Below, piece by piece: positions 44,826 through 53,703 of a DNA stretch of 64,000 bases. The position numbers and the translations under genes were made by a program. The notes beneath the pieces are model-generated. The model was not told the DNA's origin. It did not search any database and was given only the letters and a program-made list of their open reading frames with translations. Source of the DNA: SIG440 sp045586925 (GTDB taxonomy: Bacteria > Bacillota > Clostridia > Monoglobales > Monoglobaceae); contig JAZNBG010000002.1 of assembly GCA_045586925.1 (NCBI GenBank), forward strand, positions 4,257 through 68,256, given 5' to 3'. How positions within the stretch are numbered: the stretch's first letter is position 1; every line of letters begins with the position of its first letter.

Positions 44826-45580
44826 CTATTGAATTGTTTGAAGTCTAATCTTATTCAGTGAGAATAAAAACATAAATGCAGAAAGTGCTGTCATTTTATT
44901 TTCAACGGCATAAGCTTTCACGGTGTCCCAATTAGTTACTTTATAATAATCATACGCGATAATACCATTTCCCGCATATCTATATGTAATGTAATATGCA
45001 TCTATATTTATTATTTGAGTAAAACTACCAGACGCAATATCACCGCCCACAGACAAAGTCTGATTGGGGAATCTCTTCCATGTGTTATTTACATATTTTT
45101 GAACCTGAGCTACCCCTTTTGCAATTTGGTTTGGTTTATCTCTTTTTACATCCCATACAGAACCAGAAGCACTTATTAAATCCGCTCTTACCCAACCAAA
45201 ATTGTAGTTAATAGTTTCTTCTGTGTATAATCCATGCTCTGCTGCCACTTTGTTGACTACCAGATTATGAATCTGCCCAGGAAAAGCCAACATACCCGTC
45301 GGGTCAACATACTTAATCGGATTATTCCTACAATACACATACCTGTTCGTATCAAGAGGACTTGCTATTTCGCCTTCCTCAATATCAAGACTAGTAAATC
45401 GTCCGATTTGCGGATTGTAGTACCTTGCACGAAGATAAATCATATCAAGTTCGTCATCATAATATTCTCCGGCATATTTTATAGGATTGTCAACAGTTTC
45501 AGTTTCAGAAAGAATATTTCCCATGGGTCATAAGTATAGGTATTCTTTATGTTTCCGTTATCATCAACAAGCCCCACAAC
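44826..45580 (-). pseudogene. Orphan Rhs C-terminal toxin cassette
   Basis: The frame 45524-44826 reads the Rhs core end (IKYAGEYYDD, YLRARYYNPQIGRFTS, then YVDPTG) followed by a different tip. This tip has RADLISASGSVWDVKRDKP and AKGVAQVQKYV, resembling a PD-(D/E)xK-type nuclease domain. Homology to the large Rhs gene extends upstream to about 45580 (VVGLVDDNGN in another frame), broken by a one-base deletion in the G-run of the PWGNILSE codons. It has no signal peptide or repeats of its own, so it is a displaced tip that could be recombined back on to the main Rhs gene. Confidence 0.8.
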
Positions 45581-45647
45581 TATTCTACACATTTGTCATT
45601 CTTCGGCAACAAGAATGTTGCCGAAGAATACACAATTAAATTTTTGC

Positions 45648-45938
45648 TTATTTAGAAGATAAATCAATTCCTAATTTCTCAATAGCTATGTCAATCTGTT
45701 CCATCAGTGTTTTTTCATCATAAAAAACATTGGGAAGTTTCAAATCTTCCTCATATGGAGAGAATCTACTTGTATATTTATTTAATTCGCCAAATATCGC
45801 CTTTTCTTCTTCGGCAAAAGCTTCTTTCCACATTTCAAGATTTACTAAATCTGTAAATAAATCACAAAATGTATTAATATCGTAATCTCCTAATTTAACA
45901 TGTCTTATGAGATAATATAATTGCTCTTTAACACTCAC
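45648..45938 (-). CDS. Probable cognate immunity protein of the Rhs toxin
   Basis: This 96-aa acidic, helical protein (MSVKEQLYYLIRHVKLGDYD at the start) has its ATG 13 nt downstream of the Rhs stop, in the same direction, with an AGGAGG-type RBS. In polymorphic toxin loci the gene immediately after the toxin encodes its immunity protein. No family recognised. Confidence 0.65.
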   Translation of the reverse strand: MSVKEQLYYLIRHVKLGDYDINTFCDLFTDLVNLEMWKEAFAEEEKAIFGELNKYTSRFSPYEEDLKLPNVFYDEKTLMEQIDIAIEKLGIDLSSK

Positions 45939-45950
45939 TATAGTTTCCTC

Positions 45951-48900
45951 CTATTTATGGTAATACATAAAATGTTGTATCATATTTGTTGCCTTATCAT
46001 AGAGAACTTCAAGAGTATATGTTGTACCATTTTTGACCATTTCAATGTAGTACATAGTTCCACTTCCACCTTGAGGGTCCGGTGTTGCTGTTCCATTCTT
46101 TATAGCTTCTATTAAAACTTGTACCGGAACTTGTCTGCCTTTTTCATTCATGTGTTGCAAAGCCTTTGCTGCAAAATTTATACCCTGTTCCAAAGTTTTG
46201 TATAGTCCCGGTATCGTAGAAACTAAACCTGTCGCAGATATACTTGCTCCTAGTCCGTAAAATCCCCATCCTAACAGTCCACCAACTGTAGCACCACCAA
46301 GGACACCGATTGCAACACTTGTTCCACTTACAGAACCTGTTGTCTTTTTAGAGACATGCGCGCCTGCAAAGCCACCAGCAACAGCCCCAACAACAGCACC
46401 GATTATAATACAAGCTAATACCACACCTTCACCCGTCGGATCAACATACTTAATCGGATTATTCCTACAATACACATACCTGTTCATATCAAGAGGATTA
46501 GAGATTTCACCCTCTTCGATGTCATAGCTTGTAAATCTGCCGATTTGTGGATTATAGTACCTTGCTCGGAGATAAATCATACCGAGCTCGTCATCGTAGT
46601 ATTCTCCGGCATATTTTATCGGGTTGTCAATGGTTTCAGCTTCAGAAAGAATATTCCCCCATGGGTCATAGGTATATGTGTTCTTTATGTTTCCGTTATC
46701 ATCAACAAGCCCAACTACATCACCATGTGCATTATAAATATAATAATACCAACTGCCATTTGTTTTTCTCGCAAGCGGCTGATGTCCCCACAGTATTTCA
46801 TCTGTTACTGCTCCTGTACTGTCGGTTTCTGCAACAACATTGTTGTTGATGTCAACAATATACTGCTTGTCATTCTTTTGAGTTCTGATGCCGTTTGTAT
46901 CGTACTTGTATGTGTAGGTATTAGTGCCGTCTGAATAGCCTGACATCTTATCCCATTCGTTGTAGGTGAAGGTTTTGTTGTTATGTGTAACTACCGCACC
47001 CGTTTCGTTATAAGTAAATGCATCTGTAACCTGACCGTTGAGCTTGATTTCTTTAAGCTGATACTTTTCATTATACACATAGTCCTTAACATCACCGTTT
47101 GAATATGTTTCTTTAGTTCTGTTGTTGAGAGCATCATACTCATATACAACCGATGAACCATCACCATATGTAACCGAAATAAGTCTGTCGAGATTATCAT
47201 AGGAATATGATGTCACAGCACCGTTTCGCGTTTCCTTAGTTGTGTTGCCGTTGTTGTCATATTCATACTCAAAGGTGTTTATTGCAGTGCCATTCTTTGT
47301 TGTGATTACCCTTGTTACACGATTTATATTATCATATTCATATTCGGTTTTCAAGCCGTTTGGATATGTTATGCTATTTACATATCCTGTATCATAATAA
47401 TCGTAGTCAAAGGTCTTGCCGTCTGTAGCAACGGTATCAAGGTTGCCATTTGGTGTATAAGTATAGCTTTCGGTCCTTTCTGATGGCATTGTGCTTTGAG
47501 TTATATTGCCGATGCTTGAATAAGTATAGTCTATACTATGCACACCATCCTGAAGCTTTTGTGCTATATTTCCTATCATATCATAGCTATAGCTTACAGA
47601 TGAAACATTATTATTGTTGGAAACTGATATAGTTTCACCAAACCAATTATATCGCTTTTGGATATTGCTGTCACCGCTTGATATAATTAATGGTCTGTCA
47701 AATTCATCATAATAAATGGATTTACTATTTTCGCCTTCCTGAAAACTTATTGTTCGGCCCTTCTCATCGGCATCATAACCGTCAGAATCCGTCATTCGAC
47801 CGTCATAATTGAAAAAGCGGCTGCTTAAATCACCTTTTTCATTACGGTAGCTTATGCGTGCCATTTTTTCGGCATCGTCTGCAGAATAGATTTTTTCAAA
47901 AGACGGCTCATTAAATACCGAATAGCTTGCTGTAGCCTTAGCACCGTTTGGAAGAACAGTTTCAATCAAGCGATTTGCTGCATCATATACATATTCTGTT
48001 TTGTGTCCTTTTGCATTGGTAAAAGCTGTAAGGTTATTATTTAAATCATACTCATAGCTTTCACTCAAGGTTTGAGCCTCTAAATTTGTTGGGTAAACCG
48101 TATTTTGAATTACATTTCCATACAAATCAAAATATTGTGTTGCAAGTAACTTGTCCGCTGTTTGACTTACTCCGTTAAGGCTTACATCTATTTTGTTTTG
48201 AACATTGTCGTATGTATAGTTATAAACATTTCCCTCGCTGTCTGTAACTGATACCGGTCTGTCAAAGCCATCATAGGTATATGTAACTGTGTTACCATCG
48301 CTATCAACGGTTTTAATCAAGCGGTCATGTATATCGTGATAATATTTAGTAATTGACTTCAACTGTATGGTGCTTCCATCATCACCGATAAAGCAATAAT
48401 GTTGATTTATTTTCAAGTTGCCCACTGCATCATAGTAATTAAAATCTAATATGTATGGTACAGCCACACCTTCATCATAAAAAACAACATATTTTACTAC
48501 TTGTTCTCTGCTGAATACACAATCCTCATCCTCAACATAACCGATAATCTGGTGATTTGAACTATAAGTGTGTTTTTCAAGCATATAGAACAATTCATTA
48601 TCTTCTGTCATACTTAATGGTGACACAACAAGGTCAACTTTTTCATCCTGATAATAAGTATATTGTGTGCTTGAATCATCTGGTAATGTTTCCATCAGGA
48701 TATCTCCACTAATATAGTCATACTCATAGCTTGTCTGTGCTGTTCCGCTGTCATAGGATTCGGAAATTGTTACAGGATACAATCCATATGAATCATATGT
48801 GTATGTTGTAACCATATCACCGCCCATTAAATTGTGAAACCGCATAGGGTCATCAATTGTGGTTTTGGTTACAAGAAATGGATAACTTGCATTTTCATAA

Positions 48901-51797
48901 TGATAAACCGTCTTTTCTTTAACCGCATTTTCGCTTGAGGTCAACAATCCGTTTGAATTGAATGTGTTTATCTCAGTCACCTGCGGACTGTCTATGTTGT
49001 TATAATAGCTCTTCTGCGTTATATAATGGAAATTTGGCTCGTATTGATACACCGTTGTATACTTTTCAAGTAACTCTGCAGTATTCTTTATGCTTTCATC
49101 GATTTCCTTTGTTTCTGATGCAACACCGCCCCAATCATTATACGAATACAGAACATAAGTACTCTTTGATGAACCATTTTGAGTCACGGTGTTTTTGATT
49201 TGAGTAGGCGAATTTTTGAAAATTGAGTGATTTGTATAATCCGAAACAACCGTGGTCCCGCCCGAAGAGCTAGTTTGCTGAACAACCGCACAATTACTGA
49301 AAGTAACAGTATCTGTTGATTTGCCGGTTTTTGTTACTGTCCATTGTTCATTCAGGCTTGTTTCATCATCAAAGGTGTAATTGGGATAGCCCGTTTCATT
49401 GTTAAAGGTGTTTCCGTTATATGTGCCCGAATATGAGTAACTGACAACATCAATTTCACCCTTGAAATAGCCCTTTGTAGCACCTTCGGGAACGTACAAA
49501 TACTTATCATACTTTTTCTTTATTCTTAATGTGTCATAGTATCCGTCGTCGCCAAGGTTTTTGCGAATAGTTTCATATTCATATATTTTCTTTCTGTCCT
49601 TATATTTCACACTGTTTAATACAGGCTTATGGTTATACCCATCTGATGTCAACTGAGTTTTTTGCTCATAATTGGCGTACAATTTTGGGTAAAAGGCATT
49701 ACCTTCGCTATCAAAGGTTACACCGCCCTCATACGCATACTGAACTGGTGTCCCGTCATTCCCTTCGGTGTTGCTGCTATTTAAATACCACTGCGTTCTA
49801 TGCTCTCCGTGGCCCAAATATCCCGTGACAAACTGTATGGCCTCTTGGTTATATGTTAGTGTTCTTGTATTGCTGCCGTCAGGGGATGTAACGGTAAGGA
49901 TAACTGACCCCGTTGTTTCGCCTGAGGCAGCATCGCCCTGATATGCAAACTCAACTGTTCTGCCAACGCTATCGGTTATCTTTTTAAGTAAAGGCTTAGG
50001 GTCATCCAGCTTTACAGTATCGATATATATACCTTCTGCGTATTGAGGGCTGATCTTGATTTGAATATATCTGACAGCACTTGACGCAGAGAAGGTGTCT
50101 GAAAAATCATACCACGAGTTTGTAGGATAATCCTCAATTGTCAAAGTAGCCTCGTCTTGCAGATTATATGCAGTATCGTATCCTACAATGTCCACTGTGA
50201 TATCAGCACTATATTGACTTTTAAATCTTATTCCAAGCTCATAATCTGTGAGGGGTTTAACCTGAATAGGCTGAGATATGATGTATGTATCACCATTTGC
50301 ATTATTGCGACGAAAACGCATTACATATCCGTCACTGCTTCCGATTGTAGTATTTTCTTCTCTTATTGCATCAGGAGAGCCACTGCTTGAGCTTGAAGAA
50401 ATCCACATATCGCCATCATAATCAAATTCGTCATTTTCGTCATCGTATGCAAATGTACCTTGCGGAACTCTGTTTGTTATACTTTTTAATTCGTGCTCAA
50501 ATTTTATGGTATTCCCAAACCTGTCAACTATACCAATAAGCCTTCCGTCTTCAGCAAAATACTGTTTTGTCTTGTCAGATAATGTCATTGAATAATACGA
50601 TGTAACCTGACCGTTTGAATAGCCACTGTCGTTTTTGTTAAACTGAATATCTTTGTTATAATAGCCTTTTAAATTGCTGTCGGCTGTATCTGCTGTAAAT
50701 TCAACCTGATATACATTGCCGTTGCCGCTATGATAAAACAGTTCCTTTTCCTCTTCATAATAATATGTATCAACAATCTCCTGAGGAATATATTCGGTTT
50801 CTATCTGAACAGACGGGAAGCTAAAGCTCCAACCAACACCAAGGTTGTATCTGTCCATAATATAGGTTGAATAATCATTTATCAGGAAATTACCCAATCT
50901 GCCATTTGATTTAGGCAAAACCATTATTGTGCTTTCACCAACATTTGCGGCAACAGTTTGATAGGTTCTTCCTATTCTAAGGTCAAGGCCGTTTCTTCCG
51001 TCTAACACTAAATCTTCAAAATTCAGTGTAAGCTCGCCCGAATAATCCGAAACATTTTCTTCCAAAAAGCTGTTATATGAAAATTTCGGCTCATTTGCTC
51101 CGTTTTCGCTGGCAGGGCCCGTTATTGTGTTGAATGAAGTTAGTAAATTTGCATTGAAAATAAAGTTGTTGGTTGAATACAGCTCAGCATCTGCAATTGT
51201 TTCAATCCCGTCTTCTGTCAGCACATCACTCTGCGGCTGATTGTTAATTACAAGCTGTGCATTTTGTGGAATACATTCATCCGAATCGTCTGTGTATACC
51301 TGTTCAGTGTTTATAAAAGTAGTATCAACTTCCGGCAGCGAAAAAACTTTTTCTACTGAATCAGGAATCAGTTTCGGCATAGATTTAATATTGTTTTCAT
51401 CCTGAGGCTCTGTTTCATTTTGATTTTCGGTGCTATTGCCTTCCTCAGGCTCTTCCGCAGGTACAACCCAATAACAATTTTGGGTTTGCCAATCACATAA
51501 CATTAACGGTTTGTCATCCGAAAAATCCACATTCACCCATCTGCCGTTATCATATTCTCCAAACGGACCAGAATAAAAATGACTTGCCGTTCCGTCCGGT
51601 GCTATTTTGGTTACTTCCACCCATAAATCAGAAGAGTCAGTTTCTGTATTTATTTCTTTGGGCGTAAGTGTTGTTTCGCCTGTTTTTAAATCAAGTGATG
51701 CATCAAAATATAAATCAAGCAATTCCTCCGCATTAACAGAAACTAATAACATTGATAAAACAAGAACTGCTGCTATAAATCTTTTCATAATCTTCAT
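45951..51797 (-). CDS. Secreted Rhs/YD-repeat polymorphic toxin
   Basis: This 1948-aa protein has a signal peptide (1-23, ending VNA) and an acidic N-terminal part. A large beta-rich region and many YD repeats follow (about 1060-1700; YTYDGFDRPVSVTDSEGN is an example), then the Rhs core end (RARYYNPQIGRFTSYDIEEG to YVDPTG). The last 140 residues form a unique tip: a glycine-zipper stretch (GAVVGAVAGGFAGAHVS) followed by a compact domain ending MIQHFMYYHK that resembles DUF4258/BECR-type RNases (tentative). Secreted WapA/Rhs proteins deliver such tips to neighbouring cells. The immunity gene at 45648 follows. Confidence 0.88.
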   Translation of the reverse strand: MKIMKRFIAAVLVLSMLLVSVNAEELLDLYFDASLDLKTGETTLTPKEINTETDSSDLWVEVTKIAPDGTASHFYSGPFGEYDNGRWVNVDFSDDKPLMLCDWQTQNCYWVVPAEEPEEGNSTENQNETEPQDENNIKSMPKLIPDSVEKVFSLPEVDTTFINTEQVYTDDSDECIPQNAQLVINNQPQSDVLTEDGIETIADAELYSTNNFIFNANLLTSFNTITGPASENGANEPKFSYNSFLEENVSDYSGELTLNFEDLVLDGRNGLDLRIGRTYQTVAANVGESTIMVLPKSNGRLGNFLINDYSTYIMDRYNLGVGWSFSFPSVQIETEYIPQEIVDTYYYEEEKELFYHSGNGNVYQVEFTADTADSNLKGYYNKDIQFNKNDSGYSNGQVTSYYSMTLSDKTKQYFAEDGRLIGIVDRFGNTIKFEHELKSITNRVPQGTFAYDDENDEFDYDGDMWISSSSSSGSPDAIREENTTIGSSDGYVMRFRRNNANGDTYIISQPIQVKPLTDYELGIRFKSQYSADITVDIVGYDTAYNLQDEATLTIEDYPTNSWYDFSDTFSASSAVRYIQIKISPQYAEGIYIDTVKLDDPKPLLKKITDSVGRTVEFAYQGDAASGETTGSVILTVTSPDGSNTRTLTYNQEAIQFVTGYLGHGEHRTQWYLNSSNTEGNDGTPVQYAYEGGVTFDSEGNAFYPKLYANYEQKTQLTSDGYNHKPVLNSVKYKDRKKIYEYETIRKNLGDDGYYDTLRIKKKYDKYLYVPEGATKGYFKGEIDVVSYSYSGTYNGNTFNNETGYPNYTFDDETSLNEQWTVTKTGKSTDTVTFSNCAVVQQTSSSGGTTVVSDYTNHSIFKNSPTQIKNTVTQNGSSKSTYVLYSYNDWGGVASETKEIDESIKNTAELLEKYTTVYQYEPNFHYITQKSYYNNIDSPQVTEINTFNSNGLLTSSENAVKEKTVYHYENASYPFLVTKTTIDDPMRFHNLMGGDMVTTYTYDSYGLYPVTISESYDSGTAQTSYEYDYISGDILMETLPDDSSTQYTYYQDEKVDLVVSPLSMTEDNELFYMLEKHTYSSNHQIIGYVEDEDCVFSREQVVKYVVFYDEGVAVPYILDFNYYDAVGNLKINQHYCFIGDDGSTIQLKSITKYYHDIHDRLIKTVDSDGNTVTYTYDGFDRPVSVTDSEGNVYNYTYDNVQNKIDVSLNGVSQTADKLLATQYFDLYGNVIQNTVYPTNLEAQTLSESYEYDLNNNLTAFTNAKGHKTEYVYDAANRLIETVLPNGAKATASYSVFNEPSFEKIYSADDAEKMARISYRNEKGDLSSRFFNYDGRMTDSDGYDADEKGRTISFQEGENSKSIYYDEFDRPLIISSGDSNIQKRYNWFGETISVSNNNNVSSVSYSYDMIGNIAQKLQDGVHSIDYTYSSIGNITQSTMPSERTESYTYTPNGNLDTVATDGKTFDYDYYDTGYVNSITYPNGLKTEYEYDNINRVTRVITTKNGTAINTFEYEYDNNGNTTKETRNGAVTSYSYDNLDRLISVTYGDGSSVVYEYDALNNRTKETYSNGDVKDYVYNEKYQLKEIKLNGQVTDAFTYNETGAVVTHNNKTFTYNEWDKMSGYSDGTNTYTYKYDTNGIRTQKNDKQYIVDINNNVVAETDSTGAVTDEILWGHQPLARKTNGSWYYYIYNAHGDVVGLVDDNGNIKNTYTYDPWGNILSEAETIDNPIKYAGEYYDDELGMIYLRARYYNPQIGRFTSYDIEEGEISNPLDMNRYVYCRNNPIKYVDPTGEGVVLACIIIGAVVGAVAGGFAGAHVSKKTTGSVSGTSVAIGVLGGATVGGLLGWGFYGLGASISATGLVSTIPGLYKTLEQGINFAAKALQHMNEKGRQVPVQVLIEAIKNGTATPDPQGGSGTMYYIEMVKNGTTYTLEVLYDKATNMIQHFMYYHK

Positions 51798-51978
51798 CTT
51801 TTGTAATCTCCTGTAGATATTAATAACATTTTTATTTTTTATGGTTTAACCATTCACGATTTTTTACAATTTCTATCTCTATATATCCCACCTACTTCAT
51901 TACCACAAATTGCCTTTATTCTATTATACTTATTTCAACGCATATAATCAACCTTTTTATTTTCCAACACACAAAAAA

Positions 51979-52013
51979 ATAATAGCCATCGACAAAGCAA
52001 CGATAGCTATTAT
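51979..52013 (-). terminator. Terminator of the recombinase-small peptide operon
   Basis: Arms 52013-52001 and 51991-51979 (AATAGC and CGAT blocks) are followed on the minus strand by ATTTTTTTG. Confidence 0.8.
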
Positions 52014-52019
52014 ATAAAA

Positions 52020-52145
52020 CTACTTTTTCTTATTTTTTAACGGATTTTTAACTCCACGGCTGACAAGATAAACCGAGGCAGCAAGGATTGCTCCCTCGGC
52101 AAAGCTTGCAAGCTTTGTGCCGACTACGGCAAATATTATTGGCAT
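52020..52145 (-). CDS. 41-aa membrane peptide
   Basis: Reads MPIIFAVVGTKLASFAEGA, then ILAASVYLVSRG and a basic tail. One membrane helix with a Lys-rich C-terminus; RBS AGGGGTGA upstream. It lies third in a transcript with the serine recombinase and a 25-aa peptide. Holin- or toxin-like peptides have this form, but nothing identifies it. Confidence 0.5.
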   Translation of the reverse strand: MPIIFAVVGTKLASFAEGAILAASVYLVSRGVKNPLKNKKK

Positions 52146-52158
52146 ATCAGTCACCCCT

Positions 52159-52236
52159 TTATGCCCATACCTTACGGTTCTCCATAAGGCATAGTATTGC
52201 TAATGTCAATCCAAATCCAAGTAATGTCCAACCCAT
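52159..52236 (-). CDS. 25-aa hydrophobic peptide coupled to the recombinase
   Basis: Reads MGWTLLGFGLTLAILCLMEN, then RKVWA. The ATG overlaps the recombinase TAA (TAATG) and AAGGAG lies upstream within the recombinase gene, so it is likely translated. Single hydrophobic helix. Confidence 0.5.
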   Translation of the reverse strand: MGWTLLGFGLTLAILCLMENRKVWA

Positions 52237-52787
52237 TACATCATCTCCTTCACTTTCCTATAGAATGTACTTGATTTCATATCAAGCCGTTTCATTGCTT
52301 CAACGGCGGTTATACCGCCGTTTTTCCATAGCGACACAACCGCGCGAAACTCCGGTCGTTCAATCGGCTTTCTGCCTTTATATACTCCGTTTTCTTTGGC
52401 TATGGCAATACCCTCCTTTTGCCTTTGTAAAATATATTCGCGTTCAAGCTCTGCCACCGCACCAAATACCGTCAGCATAAACTTTCCCGTAGGTGTGGTT
52501 GTGTCAATAGCTTCTTTTTTTGATATAAATTCCACTTGCTTTTCGTTCAGCTTTTCAACAAGGTCAAGTAAGTCCCTTGTGTTTCTTGCAAAACGGCTGA
52601 TTGATTCCACTATGACCGTATCGCCATGGCGTACATAATTCATCATCCGCTTTAGTTCAGGTCTGTCGGTGTTCTTTCCGCTTATTCGGTCTATGTAAAC
52701 TTCGTCAACCTCTAATTCTTGCATTAGCACCTCCTGACGGGCAATATTCTGGTCGGCAGTGCTGATTCTTATATACCCAATTTTCAA
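52236..52787 (-). CDS. Serine recombinase (resolvase/invertase family)
   Basis: This 183-aa Pin/Tn3-type protein has KIGYIRISTADQNIARQ with the nucleophile Ser (residue 9), DTVIVESISRFARNTRD and a short HTH C-terminus (SSTFYRKVKEMM). TTG start 52787 follows AAGGAG. The 250-bp region upstream contains several CCCGTTA-type inverted repeats that could be its recombination site. It points into two tiny membrane-peptide genes. Confidence 0.92.
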   Translation of the reverse strand: MKIGYIRISTADQNIARQEVLMQELEVDEVYIDRISGKNTDRPELKRMMNYVRHGDTVIVESISRFARNTRDLLDLVEKLNEKQVEFISKKEAIDTTTPTGKFMLTVFGAVAELEREYILQRQKEGIAIAKENGVYKGRKPIERPEFRAVVSLWKNGGITAVEAMKRLDMKSSTFYRKVKEMM

Positions 52788-52844
52788 GCATAGACTCCTT
52801 TCTCAATAGGGTTGCCGTTTTAAATGGCATATCCCAAATTAGGT

Positions 52845-53035
52845 AAACCAACCCTAACGGGACACTTTTTCCATCTCCCGTTAGAGTGTACCTTAATGGG
52901 ACAAGATATTCAAAAGCCCGTTAAGGTCATCACAAATCTGTGATAACCCAATGTATAAATGAAGTCCGTAAAGGCTTCGCAAATTATCTGTTATCACAGA
53001 TTTGCTCTTAGACCTTTACGGACTTTTAAATTATT
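52845..53035. repeat. Inverted-repeat region upstream of the serine recombinase
   Basis: CTAACGGGA/TCCCGTTAG (about 52853-52884) and CCTTAATGGG/CCCGTTAAGG (about 52891-52926) are two related hairpins. A 13-bp perfect inverted repeat AAGTCCGTAAAGG/CCTTTACGGACTT encloses further CAAATCTGTGATAA copies (to about 53025). It could be a res/crossover site plus a terminator for the gene at 53063. Confidence 0.6.
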
Positions 53036-53062
53036 ATAAGACTTTATACAACAAACTGTTTA

Positions 53063-53680
53063 TCAAAGCCATGGCGATTCTTTCTTAAACTTGTCTATAG
53101 CATCATAAAATTCATCACTATGACCGAATGTATAAAAAGTATCCATAATTTCCTGAAGCCTTTTAAGATTTAATTGTTCAACCTCGTAATCTGATACTTT
53201 ATGAATATATTTTAGAGGAATTCCATCTATACCCCATTCATCCGCTTCCTCTGCTCCATCAAAGCACCGATAATCTGAGCCTTTCTTTAAATCTGCTCCA
53301 ACGATAAAATATCGATTATCCTTTTCTGAATATACATAATCACCAACCTTGATTTCGTCTGCTTTATAAATAAATGGGTCAAATATTATCCTTTCTATCT
53401 CATTTTGCAAGTCTTCAAAGATTATAAGTCCACGCGTATCAAGAACTATAAGCCACGACTCCATAACATCTAACTTTCTATCAAACGTATTCGGAACGAA
53501 AGGAGCAACCTTATTAAATTCGTCTTTCAAAATATATAGCTTAATCCAGTATTCATCGGTGTATTTTAACTTTTTTCCAAGTTTTGCAATACACTTTTTT
53601 GCCTCTTCATAGCTATTAACAATCTTTTCATATCTTTTTGGTTTTGCCCATCTGCAGTTTCTTTGAATTTCTATTTCCAT
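53063..53680 (-). CDS. Unknown soluble protein
   Basis: This 205-aa protein starts MEIEIQRNCRWAKPKRYEKI, with ADEIKVGDYVYSEKDNRYFI in the middle. Not recognised. It lies 23 nt downstream of the J-domain gene and is probably co-transcribed. Confidence 0.5.
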   Translation of the reverse strand: MEIEIQRNCRWAKPKRYEKIVNSYEEAKKCIAKLGKKLKYTDEYWIKLYILKDEFNKVAPFVPNTFDRKLDVMESWLIVLDTRGLIIFEDLQNEIERIIFDPFIYKADEIKVGDYVYSEKDNRYFIVGADLKKGSDYRCFDGAEEADEWGIDGIPLKYIHKVSDYEVEQLNLKRLQEIMDTFYTFGHSDEFYDAIDKFKKESPWL

Positions 53681-53703
53681 AAATTCACCATTCCTTACAA
53701 AAA

